The notes under the pieces were generated by a model. It ran no database searches. It saw only the letters and a list, made by a program, of their open reading frames with translations, and was not told the DNA's origin. A stretch of DNA of 64,000 nt from Atopsyche davidsoni (taxonomy: Eukaryota > Arthropoda > Insecta > Trichoptera > Hydrobiosidae). The position numbers and the translations under genes are program-made. The DNA lies in NCBI GenBank assembly GCA_022113835.1, contig JAILWY010000012.1, forward strand, positions 13,144,001 to 13,208,000, read 5' to 3'. Shown here in pieces: positions 24,001 through 36,738 of this stretch. Position 1 is the stretch's first letter. Every line of letters begins with the position of its first letter.

Positions 24001-27000
24001 GTACCTTCATATATAGTTGGAGCTTTTTTGGAAGGGAAGATATCATTAGCACACACGGATTTAAAACCAATGTCAATGAAAGACATTTTGTTATCAAAAT
24101 GTCAACAAAAAAACTTTAAAAATTAATGAAATATCATTTGTCATAGCAATCACTACTATTTTGGACGGTAATATAAGACAGCTGTGTAGCTTGAATCATG
24201 TGAATTTTGACGTACATATTGTTAGTATTTATTTTTGGGAAGGTGCACTTATCAAGTTTCACTCGTATCAAATATCGCGGCCATCACCTGAGTATAATTA
24301 TGTTTCTAATTGTACTCATTCTAACTACCTACCATATTTTCATTATCAACACAGAACGTAATTACCTGTGTGGTTACCTGAGTGATAACATAATGTATCA
24401 TTTCAATTTACCGACGAAATATAATGCATATTTTTGTAGATCTCGAATATATTTTAGGCCCCGAATGTAATGTTTGTGATTCTTTAGTCACACTCGTTTA
24501 TTTTTATAGTATAAAATAAGACTGAAGTTTACTTCGATTACTTTACAAGGCTATGATTTTTTTTTCAGTTGATGATTGTTTTAGAATTCTAGTAATGCTT
24601 AGTGAAGTAAATTATGTAAATTTGCTGTTTTATTTTACTTACCATTGTTCTTCCTGAATGAAAAGTACAGAGTTATTGTTTAATTTTCTTTACACAATGA
24701 AATGTTGACTTTTGATTGTTGACTGGACGTTCGCTGGTTCGATCTACGACAGGGTTAAAGCTTATTTTGTACCTACTATCTTAGTCGAAGGTGATTTACA
24801 TTGACAAAAAAGTCATAGTACTTGTTTATACAAATCGGAAAACAGGTAAACAAGCGATTGTACAAATTCATAATTATTTGAAAACACGATATAATTACAG
24901 GCTTACCCAAAAAAAAAAATTCGCAGAATTCTCCGACTTCCCTTCGTCTTGACGCATTTTGTGACCAACAGTTAGGCGTGTCTAGTGATTAACGCTGACA
25001 CATCGATACTTAGGTACATATCAATTGATCCATTTATAGATAAGTTATGGGGTTTAGTAGTTTATTTCAAAAAGGTATGGACGACGAAGAAAGTCTTTTC
25101 TGCATTTCCCGACGTGGTCTGTCTTTATTTTAGACATAACAATCACGGAAGCATATTTTGAATGTCAGGAATTTTTTCAGCTTTATAGAGTTCAAGTTTA
25201 TGAAGTGTTTTTTTACATTTGCGGTTTCTTTGTATTGATTTCATAAGTTTTCCAACCATAAAACATACTATAATATAATATCAATAATATATACAAATAG
25301 CTTCTATAGGTGTAATTATAGGTGAATATAAAATTTATTATCTTTATTTATTGATTTAATTGTGTGTGCATTTAAATACATATACACTTTGTTGCAAAAT
25401 TACTCAGATACTTTATAATGCAACTACGTGATAAAATTTATATATACTTTATTTCTGTAATATATATTAGCTAACATTACAAAATTTGAAATGTTATAAT
25501 TTTGCTTGCATTTGATAATATTGGTAAATGTTTGCGTAAGACATGTAATTATTGTTGCAAGACAAGGGCAAGTGGTTATTCAAATATTAATTATTTTAAT
25601 AATTTGATTTGCTGTGTCGAAAACGTCGGATAAACTATGAATCACTAAAGATACCCTACAGTAGAAACGAAATAGATTCATTTTACATTGCAATTTATTT
25701 CTTTACAATGTCAGGGTTAATTATTTAATTGCTTGTTAATTGAAATGTTCATCCTTTGATCCGAATAATTGTGAATGTCAAGTACATGGTATGTTATACT
25801 TATACCCGCCGCATAAGTATGTAAGTTCATATTCAAGGTGTTATAATTGTGCAGCATGCTTTATACATGCACATTTGCACTGTATACCATTTTATGAATA
25901 AAGACTGTTTTTTTTAAATTCAATATTAAAACGCCTATTTCCTTAATATATTTCAATGTGTATTTTTTAATTTACAAATTGTTTTCAACAATAGTTAATT
26001 ATTTATTTGTCAGAGATTATGAGATTATTCGCACATTCATATTTATTTTGGTTTATAAATACAAATAACATCTGAACTCTAAACATGTTTGAGAATAGGG
26101 TCAAGAAATGCCTCCAAACATCAAATCGTACATAGTTTTAAATTTTAATAAATATATAAAATAGTTTTCAAATGACCTTAATAACAACTAACGGTATCTG
26201 GGGGTAGATAAAAATATTGAAATTCTAATGGATTTTTTCCCTGATTTGCGGGTTATGTCGTTTTAAATTATTTATAAATATATTTTTAGGTTTACTAACT
26301 GCTGTGAACTGCTTGAGTGTGCGATGGACTATGAGGATCCAGGATGTCTTCACAGCTTCCAAGTTGTTCGCACTCATCGTCATCATATTGGCCGGACTCT
26401 ACCACATGGGATCAGGTAAAAGACAACGCAAAAAATAGTGGATTGGCATTTTGTATATTTCATAGGGAGAATAGGGTAGTGGGTTCCCGGGTTCTTCTAC
26501 ACCGCAGTTTTATATTCGGAGGAAAGGTCTGCGTGTTACTAATGCCCAATACAATTCTTTCCTTACAAAGCTCTGGGAATTAGATCTGATATTCTCCTTC
26601 ACATCTACAAGGTACTCCCAGAACACATCTCTCCCAATCATTCCAAGTCCATTACCGATCCCTCACACACGCTCAGGGTACAGAATGGCAGCCATGCACA
26701 AGCATCAGAATGGGAAGAGCGGGGAGGTATCATACACTAATATAGCTTTAAGTCTGGTTGCATAATATTTACTGTGCGATCTGCTGTTTATTTATTGGGA
26801 TATAGGTTATGATTATTTCGTTATCAGTGCAATAGGTATTTGGCAGCTGTTGCGCAGCATGTATGTCAAGTATATAATATAAACGCATATGCTTTGTACT
26901 CAATGCATCTGATTGTAATATTATATTATAATTGCAGGGCACCTGGAGAACTTTGAAAATGCGTTTGAAGGAGAGTACAGCGTTGCAAAAATATCGATTG

Positions 27001-30000
27001 CTTTTTATTCTGGATTGTTTGCTTTCGGCGGTTGGAATTACCTGAACTTCGTCACCGAGGAGCTGCAAGATCCATACCGGTAAGTGATATATAATTTGTT
27101 TTGTTACAATTAGTCTGGTAATTTTAGTAGCTTTAAATTATTGAAGTCATTTGTTTATCGATTAAATCGAGTATCAATTTAAGTAAAATAAAATCCACTA
27201 GAGAATGTTGCTATTCGAAAAATAAAGTTATTAACAGTTTAGAGTTTCTTGATACATATTTTCTCCATCAGCAAGGCATAGCCAGAAACGTAACATGCAA
27301 GACACAGTCATAATTGCCTCTAATAGGTTTAAACCACTTGCTCGCTTTGAGTCCCCTAAATCTTGCGGAGTATTGCAGAGTATACCCTCCTTGTTTATAT
27401 TGAAACTTGTAAAAAATAAAGTAATAGATCTTTAAATATTGAGTTTGAATAAAGCTCGCTTCTACCGGTCTGTTTACAATTAAGCTCAGCTGTTGATGAG
27501 CTTATTCAGTATCAATCGCTGCCTCCGTAGCCAGTTCATCAAAGTTTGTTTGAGAAAGTAATTACATTTTGCGAGCTTTCAACGCTGAGTTTTGACAAAT
27601 AGACACAGAGATAGGTAGATATTGAGTTTAAAAAAATAAAAAAAAACTTCGTTTAATTTTGCACTCGTATAATATTTTTTCTTTCAAATATTTTACCGTC
27701 AGCAAAAATATGATAGAGATTTACAAAGAAGTCGGCAACGGAGAAATTGGTTTAGTCAAGAAACATCACGTCTTCAGTTGTGATATCTTATTGTTAGAAA
27801 TAAATCATGTCTTTTTGATTTTGTCCTACTCTCGAGTCTTTGACAGAAAATTTTTCTACGGATAGTATTACAACAGCAATCAATTCCTTGAAAGAGTATT
27901 TTTTTGTTTATCATCGAGACTACAGTTACCTTTTGTATATTATATATTTACAAAGCTTAAAGCGCTTATGATGACATTACGATTTTAAAACACAGTAAAT
28001 ACATTTTCTACTCATATTAAGTTATCTGAATTTTTATACTTTTATTATTTTTTAGAAAATAGTCTAAAACTTATAATATGAAATTATAAAACGTTTCAAA
28101 CCATCAAAAACTACGTTTTTATTCTAAATTTACAACATGGTAATCAAATCTCGCACGATTAATTAGCGACGTAATACATGTTGCGTATTTAACAGCTTGA
28201 TAATCAGTGTTTATTTAATCAGTATTTTAGAAATCGGGCGTAAATATTTCTCTGAAAAATGAGCAAGATTGAATTGATCGTGAAATAAATAAAAATACAC
28301 ACATTGTGCACTGTGAGCCACTAATAAGTCTTGGTCTATTATTTCCTGAAATATAAAACCTACTTCCTTATTCACTCGATTCATTGAATAAATGGTTAAA
28401 TCAAACAATTTTCTAAATGTCAGTAGGTCGAGAGGATTTATAGGCAAACTGTCGGGAGCTTTTTCCGAGGTACAGGAAAAAGCTTTAGACTCAACAAGTA
28501 GACATTCTCCGATTTCTCCTCTCTACTGAACCAGAAGTAATAAAAGTAGTAGTGAATGAAAAGTACTATGAAATAAACTACCGATTTATTGCGCATTTAA
28601 GTATCAAACTGACATTAATATTAAAAAATGTTTCGAATAAATTTTTCAAAAGTGAAAAACTTGTGTAATACACATTATTTAAAATATAAATACTAAATTG
28701 TTGGAAATATTCGTTTATCTCAGAATGTTTGCCAGAAATTTCAGATCAGATCAGATCGGATCATGTTAATCGATTGTTACTAAGTATACTAACTTATATG
28801 AGTATGATGCAAGGCCTCTTTTTATTTTTTTGGTTTAAATGAAAATAATATTATGATTTTTTTAACACAAGTGAAAATGGGAAATCATTCAAACATATTT
28901 CTCAAATCTTTTTCTTAAGTGAATTTTAAGAGCTAACATTTGCAAAGCTTAAAATTTGTCCCCATTTTCCGTCTCGGCACTAAGAAGTTGTGGTCAGCTG
29001 ACTCTTGGGGCGTCAATCTATGTGAGCAGGGCTGGGGAGGGTAGATGGCTAGGGGTGGCGAGGAGGAAGGGAGGCATCCGGCTGCGCAGCTCTCTCCACG
29101 ATGGTCTGTTTCCTTTGATAGCTGTCCGCCTCTGCTGTATTCCCAATGAGGGTTCCTTCTGCTTACATAAATAAAATAGCAATTCATTTTATTTCTCTAG
29201 AGATTTCTAGTTATATAGAGTACCTGCCTCGCTTATCCAACCGTATTGGAATAATTCGTAAATGAATGTATCAAATACTGAAATATGTATTTATGTAGAT
29301 GTTTAGGTGAGCAAGTGTTTAACTACTCAATATTATTAGATAAAGTTGCCTTATATCTTGATAATTAGAATATAGTCCGTTAGATTCCAATCGGAATTCA
29401 TTGTTCATCGGTTCGTGACTACAATTGATGTTTACTGATTTTCAAAAAGCACCCTTAATTTTTCTCCATTTTTGCCGTTGTGGTAAAGTGCCAAGTTTTT
29501 GGACGTTTTTCTTTCTGTCTGTTCTGTTTTGTAAAAACCAATAATTTTTATTTTTAAGATTTATAAATAAAATATTTAGTCATGCAATGCAAAACTAATT
29601 AACATTTAAAAATGACAAATAAATGACTTGTCACAAATATAATCTAAATGAGTTTGCATTCTCTCGTCATTAGATATTAATATAAAATGAAAATGGCGAT
29701 TTGAATTGCCTGTTATTTTATTTACAAAATTTAAATGAAATTATTTTTATTTTCAGAAACCTGCCAAGAGCTATTTGGATAGCTATGCCAATTGTGACTG
29801 CCATATATGTGTTAGCTAATTTGGCTTATTTTGCTGTTGTCACCAAAGAAGAAATGCTGGGATCTGCTGCTGTCGCTGTGGTAAGTTCTCAAGGAGTTCA
29901 ACAGAGCAGAAAATATTTTTATTAATGTAAAGAAAACTCTTATAACCAATTTCATAAAAAACAATTTCCATAAACTGTTTTTATCAGTTTCTGAGCTATT

Positions 30001-31122
30001 TTTGATGTACTGATCATTTATTTATAAATTATAAAATTTGCAATCATAATTAATCTTTGAAACAACTCTTGCACAGTCATTTGAACTTTTTATTAATGAC
30101 TTCATAGTTTGCCTTTTTTTTATTGTATATCTTTTAGGAAATACAACACTATAAAATAATCTGTAATATCAAAGCATACCAAGCTTTCCGCTGAAGCGAA
30201 TTGCTTTCCGTGAGATATTAAAATTCTGAAAGCTTCCTATTCTGGAGTATGATTGCATTTAACGTTTGACGTTTAACGTTTCAACTGACTTAAATACATT
30301 AATAAAGTCTTTATAAATCTATGCTAAGCAACATTAAAATTTTTCAGACATTTGGACAAAAGATGTTTGGTCAAGCTTACTGGGCCATTCCGTTGTTTGT
30401 GGCTCTGTCTACCTTCGGTGGTGTGAACGGAATACTCTTCACGTCAGCTAGGTTGTTCATGACCGGGGCTCAAGAAGGGCACCTACCTGATATATTTTCT
30501 TTAGTCCATAGAGAAAGACTGACACCTCTTCCAGCACTGATGTTTACGGTGTGTATATCTTAAAAAGTATATGTTACACATCAGTTTGGTATTCATCTGC
30601 CAGGATGTGGATTGACCGGTGACCTCTCGATCAAGAGTCAACTGTCTAACCACAGAGCCCAATAAGTCAAACTGTCAAAGTGACTTTCGTGAAATTGTTA
30701 ATGATACAATTTTTATGTTTTAGTGTTTTGTATCTTTGCTGATGCTGTGCACGAGTGACATCTTCGCATTGATCAACTACTTTTCTCAAATACTGTGGTT
30801 GTCTGTGGGAGCAAGCATATTGGGAATGCTATCTTTGAGAAGAACTAAGCCTGATATACCCAGACCTATCAGGGTAAATACAATTCTTCCCGTGTCTTTC
30901 CTTATTTGTATTGGATTTTTGGTCATTGTTCCTGCGATTGCTGAGCCTTGGAATACAGCCATCGGCATTGGTATTTTACTATCTGGTATTCCTGTATACT
31001 ATGTTTGTATTAAATGGAAAAAACCTGAACAGTACGATAATTGCTCTGAATCCACATTGAAATTTATTCAGAAGGCATTGGATTGTATTAATGTTGACAG
31101 TGAAAAGCTATCAGAGAAATGA
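18059..31122 (+). CDS. SLC7 heteromeric amino-acid transporter light chain (minidiscs/JhI-21-like), complete
   Basis: Seven coding exons, 18059-18201, 21735-22033, 26290-26415, 26938-27079, 29757-29880, 30348-30548 and 30724-31122, with GT-AG junctions, join in frame to 477 aa. The ATG has a good context (GCCATGG). TM1 carries the unwound substrate-binding signature [12 protein letters not shown]2-TM3 include [21 protein letters not shown], and about 12 hydrophobic helices follow in order. Cys132 in PFFPECEPP lies in the TM3-TM4 loop, where LAT, y+LAT and xCT light chains form the disulphide with the 4F2hc heavy chain. Exon 4 holds [20 protein letters not shown] (TM6) and exon 6 [16 protein letters not shown] (TM8). 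The family exchanges neutral and/or cationic amino acids at the plasma membrane; the exact subtype is inferred only loosely. Introns carry repeats (a SINE-like copy in intron 3, a tRNA-like relic in intron 6). No frameshift was seen. A polyadenylation hexamer lies at 31465-31470. Confidence 0.93.
20497..20530. repeat. Perfect 14-bp hairpin in intron 1
   Basis: Arms TTCCCCCTTTTCGG and CCGAAAAGGGGGAA pair perfectly around a 6-base loop (ATGTAA). Pairing continues less perfectly for about ten bases on each side (7 of 10 match). It lies in the first intron of the SLC7 gene, in otherwise AT-rich DNA. It could be a transposon end, a structured RNA or a cruciform. No known RNA family was recognised. 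Confidence 0.75.
23027..23051. repeat. (TA)n microsatellite
   Basis: An uninterrupted run of about ten TA units in intron 2 of the SLC7 gene. Confidence 0.9.
26455..26740 (-). repeat. SINE-like interspersed repeat, copy B (intron 3 of SLC7)
   Basis: Same repeat family as 16,288-16,612 and 55,515-55,862. It shares GGGTTCTTCTACACCGCAG-type, CTTACAAAGCTCTG, TAGATCTGATA, CATTACCGATCC and GAGCGGGGAGGT landmarks. It starts only about 40 bases after the exon 3 donor (26416), and it lacks the GTGCCTCTC end seen in copies A and C. Confidence 0.65.
28955..29175. other. GC-richer island in intron 4 of SLC7
   Basis: About 220 bases with clearly higher GC than the surrounding intron. It is open on both strands, with no recognised motif, and sharp edges suggest either an inserted repeat or a conserved regulatory element. 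I do not recognise it. Confidence 0.35.
30605..30660 (-). repeat. tRNA-like SINE relic in intron 6 of SLC7
   Basis: On the minus strand the stretch reads like a decayed tRNA: a box-A-like TGTGGTTAGACAGT, an anticodon-arm-like GACTCTTGATCGAGAGGTC, and a box-B-like GGTCAATCC that lacks one base. There is no proper acceptor stem, so it is a tRNA-derived repeat rather than a functional tRNA gene. Confidence 0.45.
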
Positions 31123-33999
31123 ATAAGGTCATTTTTTAATTGTTATTATTTATTGACAGTATTATTTTGCTTACTGCTACATTATCTGGTATGGTAATTA
31201 TAACATACTTATATGAAATACGGCTTAAACAGTCTTATATTATGTATTTTGACTATTTAAAAGAAATGTTGACCAATAAGTGTTAAAAGCAAAATTATCT
31301 ACGGAGAAACAAGTTCTATTTAAATATTAATATGTAACACGACCTGAGTTTAGTCAAACCAGTATCTGTTGAAACTCAAACATATTATGATGTAAGTCCA
31401 ATTAATTATACGATCAGTAGGTATGTACTTATCCTAATGGATTTATCATCTTGATTCCATCTCTAATAAAATAAGACTATGTCAACTATTTATTCAATAC
31501 GGAGTGATCTGTATTAGCATTCCAATTTAAAATAAAAATCTCAAGTTAACAAGTTATAATTTTATTATTAAGTAAACTGGAATCGCTCTTGGTTTAGAGA
31601 GTACTATTGTTCTTTTGAACACTTGTATTTTAATAGTTAATACTTCAATGGGGAATATTAATGATAGAAAGTTGTTTGATCTGAGTTTTGATAAGTATTT
31701 AAAAATATTACACACTGAAAAAATGCGAGAACTTTATTTTTTTAAACAGACACATTTTTTATATCGTTTTATGATTGATGGTCAAGAATAATTATTATCT
31801 GATAATCGAATTTGATAAAAGAAAATCTCTGCTAACATTTATTATTGGATCAGAAAAGTAAAACACACAATTTATGAGTAATAGTTAACTGAAAACAATT
31901 ACGGTGCACTCATTTTTATAAATTCAACAAATTTAAATATATTTATAAAATTTTACTCATCATTGATATTATTACATGTTTTTATAAAACTGAAATAATT
32001 TTTTATTTTAATTTATTATATAACTATTTAAGAATTTACTGTGACTTAAATTTTTTATAATTACTACCGATTTTGAATAGTAAGTGGATATTGACGAGTT
32101 TGTAATTTATTGTATTTTCCAGTTCAAAATATGAAAGTTATATATTTCATTGTGCAACTTACATATTATAATGACTATAATAAATGTTTTACAACCATAA
32201 TTGCATAAGTAGAGACCAGAGCTGTCCAACTTCTTGATTGAGTCCTGCCTGTGATTGCACCATGCTTCATGTTAACATTAATCTGCCATTCCATCGCTTG
32301 TTGGAGGTAAAATAAGTGACTTTCGAATACTGCGGCACTTTGATCTACTCCATTGATGAAGCTGCCTCTTTCCTATTCACTTTTGGGACATTTTAAAATT
32401 AAAATTATAAACAATTCCATCAATAATAATATTTTATATTATTAGGCATGTTGCAACAAAATGGTTGGGCGGTTCTAGTAGACAAATATTCATAGTTTTT
32501 TATGTTTTATATGTATTTAAAAAAAATGTTATAATGTAAGGATGTTAAATTTACGGATAGCACAGTTTGTATTGCATTTGTATGTTAAATATAGCTTAGA
32601 ATGAACACACCCTCTTGCTTTAAAATTATGTAACCATCGATTTCTAAATATCTTATATGAATGTAAAGAATTTTGTTTCAGATAGTTTCTGGACAATCAA
32701 ATATACATAAAATGCATGTTATTGATAGATTTTATGTAGAAGAGATTAACTGGCAGTTAGTAAAAAAAAAACAGCTACTGATAAAAAATAAGCATTTGAA
32801 ATTTTTTAAAAACAATGTTTTTTTAGGAAACCTGTTACGTGTAATTATTATCATTTTGATCAGAATGATTTGAAGAGCTACCTTCCAAAATTCTTTTTTG
32901 TAACAATAAAAATCAGAAATGGACGCAGCTGGCCATTTTTTTTCCAAACACTCATCACCAGCAATAACAAGGATATTGTTGTTAAAAAAAATTGTATTCA
33001 AATATTTACAGTTTGAATGATTATTTATTAAATGAATTTTATGGATGTTTAGATGTAAGCTTGAATAATGTGATATCTGCTTGAAAACTAGAGTCTGAAG
33101 TAGCTGATCTCCGCTTAAGACAGAGTATCTTTCTTGCGCTGCACACTGTAACATTATAACATATATACATTTATAAACTCATAGTGTAAACTTAAAGTGT
33201 ACTGACTTTTTCAATAAAATATATATTTTGTTGATTTAATTTTTAATTTAGAAAGTATAAATATTTAATGAAGGGAAGGATTGGATATATATTACATGAA
33301 TTTTTTTGTATATGAAGGGAAAAGACCAAAAGACTATCCAATGCATTTTTTATTTGTTCTCTAGGTATGATATTAGGAAGGAAAAGGAATGTGATTATGG
33401 TCACTCGATTTTGTTGAGAAAACGGCACATAAAATAAATAAAAAACATACTTATATCACAATTTTTATTTGGTTACATGGATTCTATTGTATCCACTTTG
33501 AATAAGTTACTTGAAAATGTTTGGTACAATATTTTTTGTATGAAATATATATGTCTATTTATCGCATGTATATTTAACACAAGTTCCATCGCATTGTGAA
33601 GCTACACAACAAAATATTATTGTTACCCAAAAATACCTTCACTATTTCAAGTATTTGTGTTTCATCCGAGATTTTTGGGTATACTGAGGTATTGGTTGGA
33701 AACGAAGCCATTAACTTATATCTATTATTAAAATTAACATTGAGGATATTAAAGCATATCTAATAATGAGTAATATTTTCATAGGTTAGTAAATAGCTTA
33801 AACAAATTTCAAGGCCATGTATTTCAAACATTAGAAAAATATACAAAATCTTAAATCAACTGAAAAAAGTAACTACAATTAAAATTAATACAGACTAAAT
33901 TATTCTATCTTATAAAAAAATGATAATAAATATTACTTGACAAATATTTCAACCAGCTGAAAGCGGTTTGTAAATAAACAATTGCTGAAAAGTAGCTTG
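31123..33999. other. SLC7 3'UTR and AT-rich intergenic DNA
   Basis: It starts with the 3'UTR of the SLC7 gene (AATAAA candidate 31465-31470). The remainder is AT-rich. A slightly more complex stretch at 32,205-32,390 (AGAGCTGTCCAACTTCTTG) resembles the ends of hAT-type repeats but could not be delimited. The minus-strand frame 32732-33154 has no recognisable domain. The last few hundred bases should contain the 3'UTR of the zinc-finger gene at 34,000. Confidence 0.45.
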
Positions 34000-35541
34000 T
34001 TAACTACCATTGATATATTCTAAAGTTATTAAATGTCTTGGAATTGAATAGGGAATTTCGTCAGCACTAATATCATCAGGTTTAGGTATTAAATTATCAA
34101 AATCTCTTGATATTAAGCTAAGCCCTTCTATTTTCTTGCAAGAGGAAGCTGCGTCGGCCAACACTGCAAGATCATTCTCATCCTTCACAATGGGCTGGGA
34201 AGCTTGACTGGGTTCGAAAAATATTTCCGAATCGTCCTCAATACTTGCGATAGTGCATTCGATATTCATTAACGATCCAGTGAATTCATCACATAACTCG
34301 AAACCTGGTTGTCCTTTATGCACTTTAATAACATGAGCTTTAAGATAATCAGTACGATGAGATTTAAAAGGACATTGTGGGCAAATATGGACTGACCCAC
34401 CGGTTCTATGGATCAGGGCATGTCTCTTGAGGCTTTTGCTTTGAGTAAATTTATGTCCGCATATTTCACAGACGAAGGGTTTTTGCTTGTTATGCGTCTC
34501 AAGATGTATTTTCATATTCTCTTTTCTGGATGATGTATGAACGCAGCCGGGATGAGAGCACTTGAAAAGCTCTCCAGTGTGAGTAAGCTTGTGAGCCCGG
34601 AGTGTTTTTGCATGGATGGTGCTGAAACCGCATTCATCACAGAGGTGTTTCTTCTCATTGGAGTGCGTCACGAGGTGGCTGTTGAGGCCGTGTTTCCACT
34701 TAAAGCCCTTGCTGCAGTGAGGGCAAGTGTAGGGAGTTTCGCTTGAGTGCCGGGGTAGATGTTGTGTGAGCAGAGTTCTTGTTTGAAATCTTACATCACA
34801 GAATGTACAAAAGAATGGCTTGGGATCATCATGCAGAGAGTAATGATCTTCAAGTTCTCTAGTAGTATCTGCTTCAGCGAAACATAGAGAGCAAACCTTT
34901 TCTCCGTGACTGGTATTACGCAAGTGAGTCAGAAGATCGGACGGTTTGTAGCACTTGTACTGGCAACTGATGCAGGACTGCATTTTTCCAGAAAGTACTT
35001 TAAGATAAGAGAGATCCATGTGCATATGAGATATTACATTTTTTTTATCGTCTGCATTTCTTTCTTCAGAATTGTTTGATTCATTGTGATTATCTAGTTC
35101 AGTCTTGGAATTCGTTTGGTAGGTACTTTTATTCAATTGGTTGGAGATTATATTCACCAGTACATCAGAAAAATTAAATATTTTACACAAAGCGTGTATA
35201 TGCGGTGAGTGCAAGGGTTCAATTGTGATTTTTTGTCCGTATATAATATCCATCAACTTCTGCAAGCACTTGAAGCAATCGGAATTTTCTTTCTTTTGCA
35301 GTCTTATGGTTAATGGAGAATTGAAAGAAAACGTTTTATATTTGTTTGCTTGAGGACAGGCATTACAGCATTCGTTATTAATAAACGGGCTTATCGCACA
35401 CAGCACTGCAGAATGGATCCAGGCAGACTCTTTTCCAAGAGTAAGACGAATGTCACAGTATCGTCCCGTCTTTCTTTGAAAATATAAGTTCTCCATAATC
35501 ATTTCATGGACAGATGTTGGATTTGAAAAATCCATCGTCAT
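34000..35541 (-). CDS. BTB-like/C2H2 zinc-finger protein, intact paralogue
   Basis: A single open frame gives 513 aa from the ATG at 35541. The frame runs further to a GTG at 35604 but has no ATG there, so ATG 35541 (ACATAAAAATGACG) is chosen. Residues about 15-135 form a BTB/POZ-like region (GRYCDIRLTLGKESAWIHSA, CAISPFINN, LMDIIYGQKITIEP). Residues about 190-408 carry eight C2H2-type fingers, starting with CISCQYKCYK and including CTFCDVRFQTRTLLTQHLPRH, CPHCSKGFKWKHGLNSHLVTH-like and CDECGFSTIHAKTLRAHKLTH units, with a longer-spaced CSHPGC finger sixth. The tail is acidic and unstructured. Such proteins are usually nuclear DNA-binding regulators that dimerise by the BTB fold; the targets are unknown. 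The neighbour at 36,739 has the same architecture, so the pair is a tandem duplication. Confidence 0.88.
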   Translation of the reverse strand: MTMDFSNPTSVHEMIMENLYFQRKTGRYCDIRLTLGKESAWIHSAVLCAISPFINNECCNACPQANKYKTFSFNSPLTIRLQKKENSDCFKCLQKLMDIIYGQKITIEPLHSPHIHALCKIFNFSDVLVNIISNQLNKSTYQTNSKTELDNHNESNNSEERNADDKKNVISHMHMDLSYLKVLSGKMQSCISCQYKCYKPSDLLTHLRNTSHGEKVCSLCFAEADTTRELEDHYSLHDDPKPFFCTFCDVRFQTRTLLTQHLPRHSSETPYTCPHCSKGFKWKHGLNSHLVTHSNEKKHLCDECGFSTIHAKTLRAHKLTHTGELFKCSHPGCVHTSSRKENMKIHLETHNKQKPFVCEICGHKFTQSKSLKRHALIHRTGGSVHICPQCPFKSHRTDYLKAHVIKVHKGQPGFELCDEFTGSLMNIECTIASIEDDSEIFFEPSQASQPIVKDENDLAVLADAASSCKKIEGLSLISRDFDNLIPKPDDISADEIPYSIPRHLITLEYINGS

Positions 35542-36738
35542 TTTTATGTTGTTAACAGATGCGGATTCACAATTACCATTATTAAAAAAGTAATTAATTT
35601 TCACTAGAAATACGTAGATTTGAGCAAATTTATTACTTCATTCAGAAACTATGAACAACAGCCACTTGCATTAAAATTATTTATATACGCGATGTATAAC
35701 ACAAGCAGTTAGCGGAAAATACGGAAATAAATAGACGGTATATCTGTCTGTCAACAATTTGGTAGCCTTTTATTTTGTCTATGGCTTAGGCCAAAGACAA
35801 AATATCTTTAAGATGAAATAAAATTGAATAGTAAATTTATGGTTAAGTACATTTGATACGAAAAATAATAGTTATGAAAGATCTTTTCCGAATAAATCGT
35901 ATTTTTTTTATCAAATATTTCATTTGAGATTTAATTGTCCTAACTAAAAATATGTGATTTGAGTTAGTAAGCTTTTATTGACTAATAGGTAAAAAATCTG
36001 ACCTACCAAACTACGTTAATCAGTCAGTCTAAAGATTATTTAATTACATATTCATTCTGGCAGAATTTTTTTTTTTTATTATCTGGTAGGTCAGAAATAT
36101 GCACATACAAATATCTACTATACCACACGAATAGACAATGTTATAATAAAAATAATTTAATTTGTATGTTACACTAGATACACAGAGTTAAATTTTATTA
36201 GTGGGAGTGCGTTTCTAAATATGATTTGGTGCGTTAAACATTATTACATTGGATAGAATATGTAAAAAAATGAAATTTGACAAAATATTACTTTGCTAAC
36301 AAATTTCACGAGTTTAATAGGTCTGATAAGGTGAAATGATTTGATTAGTTTTATATTTGTAAATAATTTTTTTTGTCCTATCCATGCGAAATTTGTAACT
36401 TGAATTATGTATATGAAATCCTAGTTTGCTATTTAAGTTATGTAAAAAAAATTCTGTTGATGCTCTTTATTTAATCTTATGGTCTTGGATTGAATTTATT
36501 CTTCAACAAAATTATTGAATGCTGTAATTATTGTATAACTTGAGACGATGAATAAAAAAATCCACAATTCCATTAATTTTATTGTACATATAGTAGAATA
36601 GAGGGTGTTATATATATATATATATGTTCAAAAATTGCTCTTTTATAAATAATAATATAACTATTGTAGATGTATAATACATAATAACATGGGTTTAATG
36701 ATAATTACTTGGTTTGTTCCTGGTATTTAAAGCATAAA
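35542..36738. other. AT-rich spacer between the two zinc-finger genes
   Basis: It holds the upstream region of the 34,000 gene on its left and the 3'UTR of the 36,739 gene on its right. A (TA)n tract lies at 36,610-36,626. No other feature was recognised. Confidence 0.5.
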
